Assembly (NCBI GenBank): GCA_964649385.1
Contig: CAZYRA010000017.1
Coordinates: 1 to 17,148 of the forward strand
Source of the DNA: UBA5760 sp964649385
GTDB lineage: Bacteria; Chloroflexota; Dehalococcoidia; Dehalococcoidales; UBA5760
Direction: 5' to 3'
DNA: 17,148 nt
This document shows positions 1-8,242 of the stretch, in pieces; positions within the stretch are counted from its first letter, which is position 1; the number at the start of each line of letters is the position of its first letter. Below the pieces are notes generated by a model. It saw only the letters and a program-made list of their open reading frames with translations. It searched no databases and was not told the origin of the DNA. The position numbers were made by a program, and so were the translations under genes.

Positions 1-27
1 AGTGTGTGAAGTTAAGAAGTAACTCCA

Positions 28-945
28 TCAGCTCTCTTTGACCGGCTGCGGGTTCCGTTTGAAGAGGTTGCTCCACTTTCCTTCCTCCCAGGCTACCAGC
101 AGGTTAGGGGCAATGCAGACTGAGCTGAAGGTCCCGGCGATGACGCCGATGAGCATCACCACGGCAAAGTTTTGAATTGATGCACCGACAAAGAGGAGCA
201 GGGCCAGGATGACAAACAGTGTAGTCAGACTGGTGTTCAAGGAGCGGCTTAGGGTTTCGACGAGGCTGTTATTAACTACCGTCTTAAAGTCAGCACTTAC
301 TTTCCGGCTTAAATTCTCCCGTATTCTATCAAAGACGACCACGGTGTTGTTGACACTGTAGCCGACGACAGCCAGAATACCGGTAATAAACATCAGGTTG
401 ATCTCCCAGCCGAACACACCGCCGAGAACGGCAAAAATTCCCAGTGCCACCAGGATATCGTGTCCCAAGGCTATTAAGGCGCAGGTGCCGTAGCGGAAGG
501 GGTTTGGCATCCTGCGGAATGCCCAGGTGATATAGAGCAGTATCCCGACCGCGGCTACCGCGATGGCAATACCGGCATTGCGTGCCGTCTCAGAGGCTAC
601 CATCGGTGATACCGAGTAGAATTCTGATTCGGTGATTGCCCCAAATCTATCCTGTAGAGTATTCTCCAGTGTGGCTTTGCTTTCGCCGGAGATCTCTTCA
701 GTGCGGATAAGAAAGCCGTCCTCACCGGTCTGTTGAATCAGGGCGCCGGGATAACCGGCGCTGGCCAGCTCTTCTTTCAAGTCGCTCTTGACTACCGTCT
801 GTTCAAAGCTGACTGTCAGCATAGAGCCGCTGCTGAGCTCAATACCGGGTTTGAGCCCGAAGCTGGACAGAGAGATGATGCTGAAGAGAATAATTACCCC
901 TGAAGCAACGAAGAACCAGAACCTTTTTCCTACAATATCAGTCAT
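28..945 (-). CDS. secF: Protein translocase subunit SecF (proton-relay Asp replaced by Asn)
   Basis: SecF pairs with SecD in the inner membrane and uses the proton-motive force to help pull secreted proteins out of SecYEG. The 305-aa protein has a first membrane segment at about 9-29, a periplasmic head (about 35-115) and five further membrane segments from about 122 to 285. Recognisable family blocks are SVSPMVASE (111-119), GYSVNNTVVVFDRIREN (195-211) and TLSRSLNTSLTTL (231-243). In most SecF the second block reads GYSxND; here residue 200 is Asn (codon AAC at 346-348). The usual GIDFxGG near the N-terminus is also degenerate (GIELSSGS, 34-41). The ATG start lies within the end of secD (8-bp overlap), preceded by GGGAAAG, so translation is probably coupled. 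It is last in the cca-secD-secF unit. Identity is certain; how the Asn affects activity is unknown. Confidence 0.96.
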   Translation of the reverse strand: MTDIVGKRFWFFVASGVIILFSIISLSSFGLKPGIELSSGSMLTVSFEQTVVKSDLKEELASAGYPGALIQQTGEDGFLIRTEEISGESKATLENTLQDRFGAITESEFYSVSPMVASETARNAGIAIAVAAVGILLYITWAFRRMPNPFRYGTCALIALGHDILVALGIFAVLGGVFGWEINLMFITGILAVVGYSVNNTVVVFDRIRENLSRKVSADFKTVVNNSLVETLSRSLNTSLTTLFVILALLLFVGASIQNFAVVMLIGVIAGTFSSVCIAPNLLVAWEEGKWSNLFKRNPQPVKES

Positions 946-2290
946 TTTCTTTCCCTGAATAGACGCTGAATAGTGAACTCTTTTGCGCCAGGCGAGTACC
1001 GGCTAATGTGCGCAGGAAGGTGCGGGTAACCACAACCGCACTGAACATACTTATCGCTACCCCGATAGCCAGAGTAGCGGCGAAGCCCATCACCGGAGCG
1101 CTGGCAATAATACTGCTGCCTAGCCAGTAGAGGATACCGCAGACAATGAAGGTGGTTATATTGCTGTCCCGGATTGCTGGCCAGGCCCGGCCGAAGCCGG
1201 TCTCAATGGCGGATGCCAGGGGCCGACCCAGCCGCAGTTCTTCTTTCATCCGTTCGAAGATAAGAACATTGGCATCTACCGCCATACCTATAGATAGCAC
1301 AAAGCCGCCGATACCGGCCAGGCTGAGGGTGACTGGTATCAACTTAAATATCGCCAGCACTGATACCGCATAGAACAGTAAAGCACCGCTGGCGAGGGCT
1401 CCGGGCATGCGGTAGTAAATCATCATAAAGACCATAACCAGTATCAGCCCGATTAGCCCTGCTGTAAAGCTCATATCGACAAAGTCAGCACCCAGGATAG
1501 GGGAGACCGTTTGCTCATAAACGCGGGTCAGCGGCACCGGAATGCGGCCGGCATTGAGCTGTTTGGATAATCTCATAGCCTCGTCAAAGCTTAATCCTGT
1601 GATGACTCCGCTATCGCTAATTACGTCGTTGACAAAAGGCGCAATCGCTCTGTTGTCTTCTTCTGAACGGAGCGTGTCACCGCCTTCGAATATACCCAAG
1701 CGCTTTCCCAGCAGTTGCGTAGTGATTACTTCGGACAGTTTGCTCCCTTCTTCATTCCATTCAAACACTAGTTGTATTTTCCCGAAGTTATCCTGGGTTA
1801 CATACGTGTTTTCTCTGAAGAAGGCGCTACTTAGCACTGTTTCTTTGCCATTAATCTCTGCTGCCGCCGATTTCCATCTACCCAGCTCGTTTTCCCATTT
1901 GGCCTCTTCTTCATCGGCGACTTGTTCTCCGAACTCTAATATAGCTGTACGCGAAAGACTTTCCTTTTCTTTGTCGGTAATACTGAGTCCAGGTAACTCG
2001 ACTGCTATGCGGTTTTCCCCTAATTTTTGAATAACTGGCTCAGTCACTCCCAGTGGGTTGATTCGGTTGGCGAGAACGTCTATTACTCCATCAATAATAC
2101 CGGATTCATCACCTGGCTCTACTTGAGACAGGTCAGCCTCATATACCAGGTGAACGCCACCCTGCAGGTCCAGCCCCAGGCGCACTCCCTTCTGGCCCAG
2201 CACCCCCCTGTCAAGGGGTACGACAACAAGTAGAGCCAGGGTGAAGAGAATACCGATTATTATGAGGGGAGTCCTGTTCTTCCTGATCAT
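938..2290 (-). CDS. secD: Protein translocase subunit SecD
   Basis: SecD is the partner of SecF in proton-driven protein export across the cytoplasmic membrane. The 450-aa protein shows an N-terminal membrane helix (about 8-26), the LGLDLQGGVHL block (38-48), a large extracytoplasmic P1 domain with ANRINPLGVTEP (74-85) and VELPG, then GRIPVPL (248-254) leading into five membrane segments (about 274-430). The proton-relay motif GMAVDANVLIFER (335-347) keeps its Asp at residue 339, unlike the matching position in the neighbouring SecF. The ATG start is 2 bp after the stop of the upstream nucleotidyltransferase gene, with a purine-rich GGGGTAAGG just before it, and the stop overlaps secF. At 450 aa it is shorter than the about 615-aa enterobacterial SecD but normal for compact bacterial SecD. 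No yajC is seen next to it. Confidence 0.97.
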   Translation of the reverse strand: MIRKNRTPLIIIGILFTLALLVVVPLDRGVLGQKGVRLGLDLQGGVHLVYEADLSQVEPGDESGIIDGVIDVLANRINPLGVTEPVIQKLGENRIAVELPGLSITDKEKESLSRTAILEFGEQVADEEEAKWENELGRWKSAAAEINGKETVLSSAFFRENTYVTQDNFGKIQLVFEWNEEGSKLSEVITTQLLGKRLGIFEGGDTLRSEEDNRAIAPFVNDVISDSGVITGLSFDEAMRLSKQLNAGRIPVPLTRVYEQTVSPILGADFVDMSFTAGLIGLILVMVFMMIYYRMPGALASGALLFYAVSVLAIFKLIPVTLSLAGIGGFVLSIGMAVDANVLIFERMKEELRLGRPLASAIETGFGRAWPAIRDSNITTFIVCGILYWLGSSIIASAPVMGFAATLAIGVAISMFSAVVVTRTFLRTLAGTRLAQKSSLFSVYSGKEND

Positions 2291-2292
2291 CC

Positions 2293-3852
2293 TTACCCCG
2301 CTTTATTCTCCAGGTGCTTTCGAATATAGGATAGTGCTTCCTCTCTGGTCTTGAACTCGCCTGAGGCATGGGCTTCGCATACCAGTTCCAGCAGATGCCC
2401 TATTCCGGGCCCGGGGCTGAGGCTAAAGATATTGATTAGGTCATTACCATTAATCAGCCTGGGTGGGGAGACCAGAGTCTCCTGCTCGGAACGTTTGGTC
2501 AGGACATAGTCTACTATCCGGTTGTGCTCCCGCCACCCATCTGGGCTGAGGAGGGAGCCTCTGGTGGCTAAGTGGTCAGCCAGGCTCAGGAATAGTATAT
2601 CGATACCGGCATCGCCGGTATCACGGAAGTAGCGGTAGATAGCCCGTTGCGTAGGGAGGACACCGCTCTGGCTCATCTGGGTCGGTCTCATGTGGTGCTC
2701 TACCATAGTCTCTACCAGCTTTATCTCCTTATTGCTGAATCTCAGCCTCTCCAGAATACTATTACTGGTTGCCGCTCCTTCCTTGGCGTGTCCCAGAAAA
2801 CGCATTCGGCTACTGCAATCAATAGCTTTAGTCTGCGGCTTAGCGATGTCATGAAGAAGTGCCGCCAGCTTGAGCATCAGCCTCCTGGTGCTGCCGCTGC
2901 TTACCTCGGTGTTGAAGTGCTCGTCTAGTTCCACTGACCAGGGAACCATGGTCATAGTTTCCCTGTCGGCATACTCCCAGCTTCCCTGACGGAGTAGGAA
3001 ATCAACGGCGGCTACTGTCTTGAGGGAATGGTCAAAGACATTCCAGAAGTGTTCTATGGGCTGTTCAACCCCCTTTTCCAGGGCCAACTCCGGGACTATG
3101 GCAGTTAGCAGCCCCAGCCTATCAAGGTGGGGTAGCCCCGCTTCGGCCTGGGGAACAGCCAGAAGCAGGAGCAACTCTTCCCTTACCCGTTCACTGGCGA
3201 TGCCGGTGATAAGATGGCAGTAGCGTTGCATCAGTGCCTCAGTCTCACCGTCAATAGTAAAACCGAGCTCGTAAGACAGGCGTACCGCCCTTAGCAGGCG
3301 GGCGGCGTCTGACTCAAATGCGGTCTGGGTAACTGCTCTGATAATACCCTGCTGAAGGTCACGCTGACCCTGAAACGGGTCGATAATGGTGAAACCGGTA
3401 TGCTTCTTTTCTAACTGGCTGAGTTCAATCGCCATGGCATTTATGGTGAAATCACGCCGCCCTAAGTCTTCTTCAATGCTGCCCGCAAACGTGGAAAAAT
3501 CAAGCTCACACTGCTCACTGGCATTACCTGTCAGGACTACCCTGCCTATCCTGTTTACCGTATCCATCGGTATATATTTAGCATCGAGAGCGATGGCTAC
3601 CCTACGGGCAATCTCCAGGGCGTCGGCGGCTACAGCAATGTCAATATCAGCCGTGTTCCTCTTGAGCAGCATATCACGGACAAAACCACCAACGATGTAG
3701 GACGGAATCTTTTGCTCGGCAAGGAAACGGCTCAACCTGGTGAGTAGTGGTGAGACTATGGGCTCAATCAACCTGTCGAAAAAGCCTCTGGGAGCTTTTC
3801 TAGCAGCGTTCATCTCGCCATCAGTGCTTCTAATCTCCGCTAACAATTGCAT
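2293..3852 (-). CDS. cca: CCA tRNA nucleotidyltransferase / poly(A) polymerase family, with HD domain
   Basis: This is a class II tRNA nucleotidyltransferase, a family that builds or repairs the 3' CCA end of tRNAs; some members add only A or act as poly(A) polymerases. In the 519-aa protein the nucleotidyltransferase head has GGFVRD (55-60), catalytic carboxylates in DIDI (69-72), RRDFTINAMA (132-141) and the RNA-binding block SDAARLLRAVRL (181-192). A C-terminal HD phosphohydrolase-type domain follows, with HDIAKP (334-339), HAKEGA (355-360) and EHHMRP (385-390). The first ATG (3852) has only AGGA one base upstream; an in-frame ATG at 3813 (residue 14) is possible and would lose nothing conserved. 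It is first gene of the unit with secD and secF, a link that looks transcriptional only. The tRNA-Val in this window has an encoded CCA, so repair is at least part of its job. Whether it adds CC, A or CCA cannot be decided by eye. Confidence 0.9.
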   Translation of the reverse strand: MQLLAEIRSTDGEMNAARKAPRGFFDRLIEPIVSPLLTRLSRFLAEQKIPSYIVGGFVRDMLLKRNTADIDIAVAADALEIARRVAIALDAKYIPMDTVNRIGRVVLTGNASEQCELDFSTFAGSIEEDLGRRDFTINAMAIELSQLEKKHTGFTIIDPFQGQRDLQQGIIRAVTQTAFESDAARLLRAVRLSYELGFTIDGETEALMQRYCHLITGIASERVREELLLLLAVPQAEAGLPHLDRLGLLTAIVPELALEKGVEQPIEHFWNVFDHSLKTVAAVDFLLRQGSWEYADRETMTMVPWSVELDEHFNTEVSSGSTRRLMLKLAALLHDIAKPQTKAIDCSSRMRFLGHAKEGAATSNSILERLRFSNKEIKLVETMVEHHMRPTQMSQSGVLPTQRAIYRYFRDTGDAGIDILFLSLADHLATRGSLLSPDGWREHNRIVDYVLTKRSEQETLVSPPRLINGNDLINIFSLSPGPGIGHLLELVCEAHASGEFKTREEALSYIRKHLENKAG

Positions 3853-3912
3853 TCCTAATGTAAGTAGGTCAGCCCTCAGCCTTTCCTGTTTCTTTCCCGT
3901 ATCTAAGGACTA

Positions 3913-3942
3913 ACTATACTATACGAGCCGTTCCTTTAGCAA
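3913..3942 (-). promoter_or_regulatory. Candidate sigma70 promoter for cca-secD-secF
   Basis: On the minus strand TTGCTA (3942-3937) and TATAGT (3918-3913) are separated by 18 bp, in the 116-bp gap between priA and cca. A second overlapping TATAGT (3923-3918) lies 5 bp closer. The predicted transcript would start near 3906, about 50 nt before the cca start. The elements match the consensus moderately. The assignment is by inspection. Confidence 0.45.
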
Positions 3943-3968
3943 GGCGAATCAGCGATGTTTTATTGACC

Positions 3969-6419
3969 TCAAGCAAGCCCTACCGGGTCAATATCGATTG
4001 TCCAGCCCTTTGGTATCGGTATTTCAGAAAGGAAGGTAGACGGTTCGGCGCCGCGAAGTATGAGTTGCCAGCGGAACCGCCCTCGTAATCTATAGAGAAA
4101 TGCCGGTGCCGGTCCGATCAGACTGAGGTTATCTATCCCTTTTGTCTCTATTTCACCGGTTAGCCGGTGCTTAATTCTTTCTGCCTCCCGCTGGCAGAGG
4201 GTGTCGTTAGTGTGGCTATAGGTAAGACGGGCCAGCCGTGTGAAGGGGGGGTTGTGAAGCTGGCGCCGGTAGTTGATTTCCTGTTCGTAGAAGAGGGTAT
4301 AATCGTACTTGGCTGCTGCCTGAATGGCGTAGTGTTCGGGGCAGTAGGTCTGAATGATAACCTTCCCTCCTGAAGTACCTCGTCCGGCTCTCCCCATCAC
4401 CTGAGACAGCAGTTGAAAGGTCCTTTCTCCGGCGCGGAAGTCAGGCAGGTTCAGACTGAGGTCCGCATTAACTATCCCGACCAGTGTGACCAGGGGCAGG
4501 TGTAACCCCTTGGCAATCATCTGCGTACCGATGAGGATATCAGCGCCGTGGCTGCGGAAGCGGTCTAGTATATCCTGATGAGAGCCTTTTCCCCTGGTGG
4601 TATCACTGTCCCAGCGTAGTAATCTGGCCTGGGGAAAGCTGAGGCTGGCTTCCCGTTCCAGTTTTTCGGTGCCGGTGCCCAGAAACTTTATGCGGTGGCT
4701 TGAGCACTGGGGACAAATATGGGGGACAGATTCTCTGTAATTACACTGGTGGCAGACCAAGGCATCCTCGGTGAAGTGATAGGTGAGGGTAACCGCACAT
4801 CGCCGGCAGCAGAGAACAAATCCGCAGTTGCGGCACTGGACAAAGGTGGCCCCTCCTCTCCGGTTAAGAAACAGGATTACCTGCTCCTTGCTGGCGACGG
4901 CCCTAGTTGTAGCCTGGGACAGGGAGCGGCTGAAGATGCTCCGGTTCCCTGACTTAAGCTCACCCCTTAAGTCTATTACTTCTACGCTGGGCATCGGGGA
5001 ACCCTGCTTGGGGACAACCCGCTCGGGCAGCTGGAGCAGCCGGTAGTCCCCTTTTAGGGTATGGTAGAAGGTCTCAACATCCGGGGTGGCGCTGCCCAGG
5101 ATAACCACTGCACCGGTCAGTTCGGCCAACTTTATCGCTACATCACGGGCTTGGTAGCGGGGTGACGTGTCGTGCTGTTTATAGGTCCACTCATGCTCCT
5201 CATCAATGATAATAAGGCCCAGGTCAGGTTGGGGGGCGAAGATGGCGCTTCTGGAGCCGATAACCACATCAACCTTGCCATTTCTTATCTGGTGCCACTC
5301 GTCAAATTGTTCACCCAGGGAGAGCTTGCTGTGCAGGACGGCCACCCGGTAGGGGAAACGGGAGGCAAAGCGCTCTATTGTTTGAGGAGTGAGCGCAATT
5401 TCGGGGACTAGAACGATGCCCCGCCTGCCCTGCTTCACTGCCTCGGCAAGGGCTTGCAGGTAAACCTCGGTCTTGCCGCTTCCGGTAACCCCGTGGAGTA
5501 GAAAAACATCCGCATGGGGACGGTCCGCTACCGTCTGGAGCAGGCTTGATCTGATAGCTGCTGAGGCTGATTCTTGATGGCTGGTGAGGGTCAGTGGTTG
5601 TGATGGAATAATATTGTGGTGATGCAAGGGCTTGCGTCTTACCTCAATCTCTTGGAGTTCGGCAAGACCCTTATTGATTAAGGTTTGGACTACCGAAGTC
5701 GAGCAGTTCCCCTTTTTTCTCACTTCAGCAAGGGGCATCGGCTGGGACGTCCCGGAGAGAAATTCGAGGAGCCCGGCCTGCTGTTTCGCCCTTGTCTCCT
5801 GCCGCAGCCTGGATGCTTCCCTGAGGGCTTCACCAGGGGTAATTAGCAGGTGCAGGTGGCGAACCTTTTTGGGTCTTACCTTGGCCCTTTCCAGTTGATG
5901 GTTCCTGGTTAGCAGCCCATGGTTAACTAGCTGGGAGGTGATGAGTCTGGCTTTCTTGGCGCCCAGCGCTTTTTCTATCTCCCTGAAGTCAACTCTGCCC
6001 TTGCTCTGGATGAGATTAAGCAGGTGTTTCTGCTCTTCGGTTAGCTCTGAAGAGGTGTTGCCTTTGTCAGCGGCTGGCGTGGTAGAGATATAGGTGAGCG
6101 TTTTTCGCTTAAATCCCGGGGGTAGCATCGGGGCCAGGGCGTTGAAGAGGGGCGATAGGTAATACCCGCTTATCCAGCGGGCCAGGGATATCTGGGGTTG
6201 GGACAGCAGTGGGGAGTGCTCAATAACACCGGCTATTTCCCGTGTCTCCTCCACAGCAGGATAATCGGTCAACTCCAGGACAATGCCCTGAAGCAGCTTG
6301 CTGCCAAAGGGAACCCATACTGCCTGCCCGACCTCAATATTCAGGTCAGAGGGGATGGTATAACTAAACGTTCCGCGCTGAGCCGCTGGAGAGTTAACAC
6401 TAACCTCGGCATATCTCAT
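3969..6419 (-). CDS. priA: Primosomal protein N' (replication restart helicase PriA)
   Basis: PriA recognises stalled replication forks and reloads the replisome; it is a 3'-to-5' superfamily 2 helicase. Using the ATG at 6419 it is 816 aa. In order: the N-terminal DNA-binding domain (YAEVSVNSP near the start), a winged-helix-like region (about 125-265), Walker A GVTGSGKT (310-317), DEEH (406-409) followed by TYKQ, eight zinc-binding cysteines in four CxxC pairs (529/532, 538/541, 556/559, 569/572), GTGTEKLER, IGTQMIAKG (630-638) and QVMGRAGRG (673-681). The C-terminal domain has NPPF and GPAPA. A TTG at 6434, five codons upstream, also has a GGAG at good spacing. The ATG is preferred because it has GGAG six bases away and family members typically begin close to the MRYAEV-like segment. 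It is 27 bp after rplS (12 bp for the TTG start), so probably the last gene of moaB-trmD-rplS-priA. Confidence 0.96.
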   Translation of the reverse strand: MRYAEVSVNSPAAQRGTFSYTIPSDLNIEVGQAVWVPFGSKLLQGIVLELTDYPAVEETREIAGVIEHSPLLSQPQISLARWISGYYLSPLFNALAPMLPPGFKRKTLTYISTTPAADKGNTSSELTEEQKHLLNLIQSKGRVDFREIEKALGAKKARLITSQLVNHGLLTRNHQLERAKVRPKKVRHLHLLITPGEALREASRLRQETRAKQQAGLLEFLSGTSQPMPLAEVRKKGNCSTSVVQTLINKGLAELQEIEVRRKPLHHHNIIPSQPLTLTSHQESASAAIRSSLLQTVADRPHADVFLLHGVTGSGKTEVYLQALAEAVKQGRRGIVLVPEIALTPQTIERFASRFPYRVAVLHSKLSLGEQFDEWHQIRNGKVDVVIGSRSAIFAPQPDLGLIIIDEEHEWTYKQHDTSPRYQARDVAIKLAELTGAVVILGSATPDVETFYHTLKGDYRLLQLPERVVPKQGSPMPSVEVIDLRGELKSGNRSIFSRSLSQATTRAVASKEQVILFLNRRGGATFVQCRNCGFVLCCRRCAVTLTYHFTEDALVCHQCNYRESVPHICPQCSSHRIKFLGTGTEKLEREASLSFPQARLLRWDSDTTRGKGSHQDILDRFRSHGADILIGTQMIAKGLHLPLVTLVGIVNADLSLNLPDFRAGERTFQLLSQVMGRAGRGTSGGKVIIQTYCPEHYAIQAAAKYDYTLFYEQEINYRRQLHNPPFTRLARLTYSHTNDTLCQREAERIKHRLTGEIETKGIDNLSLIGPAPAFLYRLRGRFRWQLILRGAEPSTFLSEIPIPKGWTIDIDPVGLA

Positions 6420-6446
6420 CCCTTGCTCCGGCAAAGTAGCTCCGGG

Positions 6447-6815
6447 TTAGTTCCCTACCCGTTTTTCCTCTTTGTCTACCCGCTTTTCCTTGAGGCGGGC
6501 CGCCTTACCGCTGCGCCCTCGCAGGTAATAAAGCTTAGCCCGGCGTACCTTTCCGTGCTGCATCACTTCTACTTTCTCCACAAGTGGTGACTGAAACAGG
6601 AAAGTGCGCTCGACACCGATGCCGTGGCTGACACGTCTTACCATGAAGTTTCCGCCGTCGACGCCATGCCGAATCTTAATTACTACTCCCTGGAATACCT
6701 GGATGCGTTCCTTATCTCCTTCGATAACCTTAATGCTGACCTTTACCGTGTCGCCTGGCGCTAGAGTCGGGATATTGGGATTTACTTTGACCTCGATTAG
6801 TTGAGCGATGTTCAT
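6447..6815 (-). CDS. rplS: 50S ribosomal protein L19 (bL19)
   Basis: bL19 sits at the interface between the ribosomal subunits on the 50S side. The 122-aa length is usual. Conserved blocks are PGDTVKVSIKV (21-31), VSHGIGVERTF (62-72, the usual RxSxGxGVER signature), a SPLVEKVEV segment and the basic GKVRRAKLYYLRGR (88-101), followed by a lysine/arginine-rich tail. The ATG is preceded by GAGAGG at about 9 nt. It follows trmD by 54 bp with no visible promoter in the gap, matching the widespread trmD-rplS pairing. The usual other members of that operon (rpsP, rimM) are not here. Confidence 0.97.
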   Translation of the reverse strand: MNIAQLIEVKVNPNIPTLAPGDTVKVSIKVIEGDKERIQVFQGVVIKIRHGVDGGNFMVRRVSHGIGVERTFLFQSPLVEKVEVMQHGKVRRAKLYYLRGRSGKAARLKEKRVDKEEKRVGN

Positions 6816-6869
6816 TTCTTAAGACCTCTCGTGTTTTTGAATTTCTCCGTTTATGTCCCTGCTGGTAGA

Positions 6870-7619
6870 CTATGATTTCTTCATTCTATCTACCAGTGTT
6901 CTTTCCTCCACACCCAGGCTGGCTTTGTCCAGTAGTTCCGGACGGCGTGCTAGCGTGCGTAGAATAGATTGCTGGCGTCGCCAATCGGCTATTTGGGCGT
7001 GGTTTCCCGATAGCAGAACCTCGGGTACTGACCAGCCCTGGTATACTTCGGGCCGGGTATATTGTGGGTATTCCAGCAGTCCGGTAGCGTGAGAGTCATC
7101 TCGCGCCGATTCTTCTGAGCCAAGTACCCCTGGCAGTAGCCTGACTACGACGTCTGCTAATACCATCGCTGCCAGTTCACCGCCGCTGAGTACGTAATCA
7201 CCGATACTGATCTCGTCAGTGACCAAGTGTTCCCGTACCCGCTCATCAATGCCTTCATAGCGTCCACAGATGAAAACTAGATGACTGTGCCCCGATAGCT
7301 CCCCAGCGATTTTCTGGCAGAAAAGGCGACCTTGCGGCGTAAGCAGAATAACTGGTAGCTCTTCCCTGCCGCCTTGCTTGGGGTATGCTTCTGATTTTAT
7401 TGACTCTACCGCTTCAAAAACGGGTTCGGCCTTAATTACCATACCTACTCCCCCACCATAAGTATAATCATCAACGGTGTGGTGTTTATCATGAGTATAG
7501 TCTCGAATGTTATGGATATTTACCGTGACGAGCTTTTTATCAACCGCTCGCTGGAAGATACTCTCACTAAAGGGCCCCTGGAACATCTGAGGAAACAGGG
7601 TCAAGATATCAATTCGCAC
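6870..7619 (-). CDS. trmD: tRNA (guanine(37)-N1)-methyltransferase TrmD
   Basis: TrmD methylates N1 of G37 next to the anticodon using S-adenosylmethionine, preventing +1 frameshifting. It is a SPOUT-class trefoil-knot enzyme acting as a homodimer in the cytoplasm. The 249-aa protein starts at a GTG giving MRIDILTLFP, the standard family N-terminus, with GAGG about 9 nt upstream. Conserved blocks: YGGGVGM (54-60), LTPQG (93-97), ICGRYEGIDERV (117-128), SIGDYVLSGGELA (138-150, cofactor-binding knot), then SARDDS (171-176, including the region of the catalytic Asp) and YTRPEVYQGWSVP. All key positions look intact. The start lies 4 bp after the moaB stop codon, so it is probably co-translated with moaB. 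Confidence 0.97.
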   Translation of the reverse strand: MRIDILTLFPQMFQGPFSESIFQRAVDKKLVTVNIHNIRDYTHDKHHTVDDYTYGGGVGMVIKAEPVFEAVESIKSEAYPKQGGREELPVILLTPQGRLFCQKIAGELSGHSHLVFICGRYEGIDERVREHLVTDEISIGDYVLSGGELAAMVLADVVVRLLPGVLGSEESARDDSHATGLLEYPQYTRPEVYQGWSVPEVLLSGNHAQIADWRRQQSILRTLARRPELLDKASLGVEERTLVDRMKKS

Positions 7620-7623
7620 TTGC

Positions 7624-8127
7624 TTAAGCCTCGCTGCCTGGGACTTTATGCTCAGTTACCTCACCTTTGATAATCTCTATGGCGTGAGGAATAACCGGTA
7701 TTATTACCTCAAGGCATTCCCTGACTGCCCTGGGGCTGCCGGGCAGGTTGATAATAAGGCATCTCCCCCTAACACCGGCCGCAGCTCTACTTAATATAGC
7801 CGATGGTGTTATCTTAAACGTCTCGGCTCTCATTGCCTCGGTAATGCCGGGCACAATCTTATCTACTACGGAAAGGGTTGCTTCCGGGGTGACATCACGT
7901 TGAGCCAGTCCGGTACCACCGGTAGTTAGAATAATGTCTACACTGCCCCCATCCGCCCACTCGATAAGCTTACTGGCAATGACACCCGCCTCATCAGGGA
8001 CAATCTCATACTTGATGACGTGATGGTCCAGTGATGACAGACTATCCCTGATTACCTGGCTGCTCTTGTCCTGACGCTGACCCTGCCAGCCCTTATCACT
8101 AACGGTAATAATCCCTGTGTTAAGCAT
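7624..8127 (-). CDS. moaB: Molybdopterin adenylyltransferase family protein (MoaB/MogA-like)
   Basis: MoaB/MogA proteins adenylylate molybdopterin before metal insertion in molybdenum- or tungsten-cofactor synthesis. The protein (167 aa from the ATG at 8127) has GIITVSDKG at the N-terminus, then TTGGTGLAQRDVTPEAT (about 73-89), the hallmark nucleotide/pterin-binding loop, and NLPGSPRAV (about 129-137). An upstream in-frame ATG at 8145 is rejected as the start: it has no Shine-Dalgarno, and a promoter at 8149-8176 predicts transcription starting near 8142, inside that codon, whereas the ATG at 8127 has AGGA seven bases before it. It is first gene of a unit with trmD, rplS and priA. No other cofactor-synthesis or molybdoenzyme gene is in the window, so its role here is assigned by family only. 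Confidence 0.9.
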   Translation of the reverse strand: MLNTGIITVSDKGWQGQRQDKSSQVIRDSLSSLDHHVIKYEIVPDEAGVIASKLIEWADGGSVDIILTTGGTGLAQRDVTPEATLSVVDKIVPGITEAMRAETFKITPSAILSRAAAGVRGRCLIINLPGSPRAVRECLEVIIPVIPHAIEIIKGEVTEHKVPGSEA

Positions 8128-8148
8128 AATGCTATCCTGAAGCATTTC

Positions 8149-8176
8149 ATTTTACCACATCTAAGGCAGATAACAA
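8149..8176 (-). promoter_or_regulatory. Candidate promoter for the moaB-trmD-rplS-priA unit
   Basis: On the minus strand TTGTTA (8176-8171) and TAAAAT (8154-8149) are separated by 16 bp. The predicted start near 8142 leaves a leader of about 15 nt with AGGA before the preferred moaB ATG at 8127. This supports that start over the upstream ATG at 8145. It is divergent from the mraZ promoter. Confidence 0.5.
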
Positions 8177-8211
8177 AATTAGCTATTTTTCAAAATTTAA
8201 CGAAGAGGGTA

Positions 8212-8242
8212 TTGACAAGAGTAGCTCCTTATGGTATATAAT
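8212..8242 (+). promoter_or_regulatory. Sigma70-type promoter of the mraZ-rsmH-ftsA-ftsZ cluster
   Basis: A perfect TTGACA (8212-8217) is followed after 17 bp by TATATA (8235-8240), or after 19 bp by a perfect TATAAT (8237-8242). The predicted start is around 8247-8249, about 30 nt before the mraZ ATG. It is the best promoter match in the window, and its -10 region overlaps the first of four repeated ATGGT boxes. Confidence 0.75.

Noticed and set aside
1542..2030. 162-codon plus-strand reading frame opposite secD
   Set aside because: Lies wholly inside secD on the other strand, has a low-complexity Ser/Leu-rich product and no recognisable motif; secD is certain.
3961..3993. Perfect 8-bp inverted repeat (TATTGACC/GGTCAATA, 17-nt loop) at the end of priA, as a terminator
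   Set aside because: It overlaps the last codons and stop, is not GC-rich and has no U-run in the direction of transcription; too weak to call.
8143..8145. ATG at 8145 as the moaB start
   Set aside because: No Shine-Dalgarno, and the predicted transcription start (about 8142) would fall within it; the ATG at 8127 has AGGA at good spacing.
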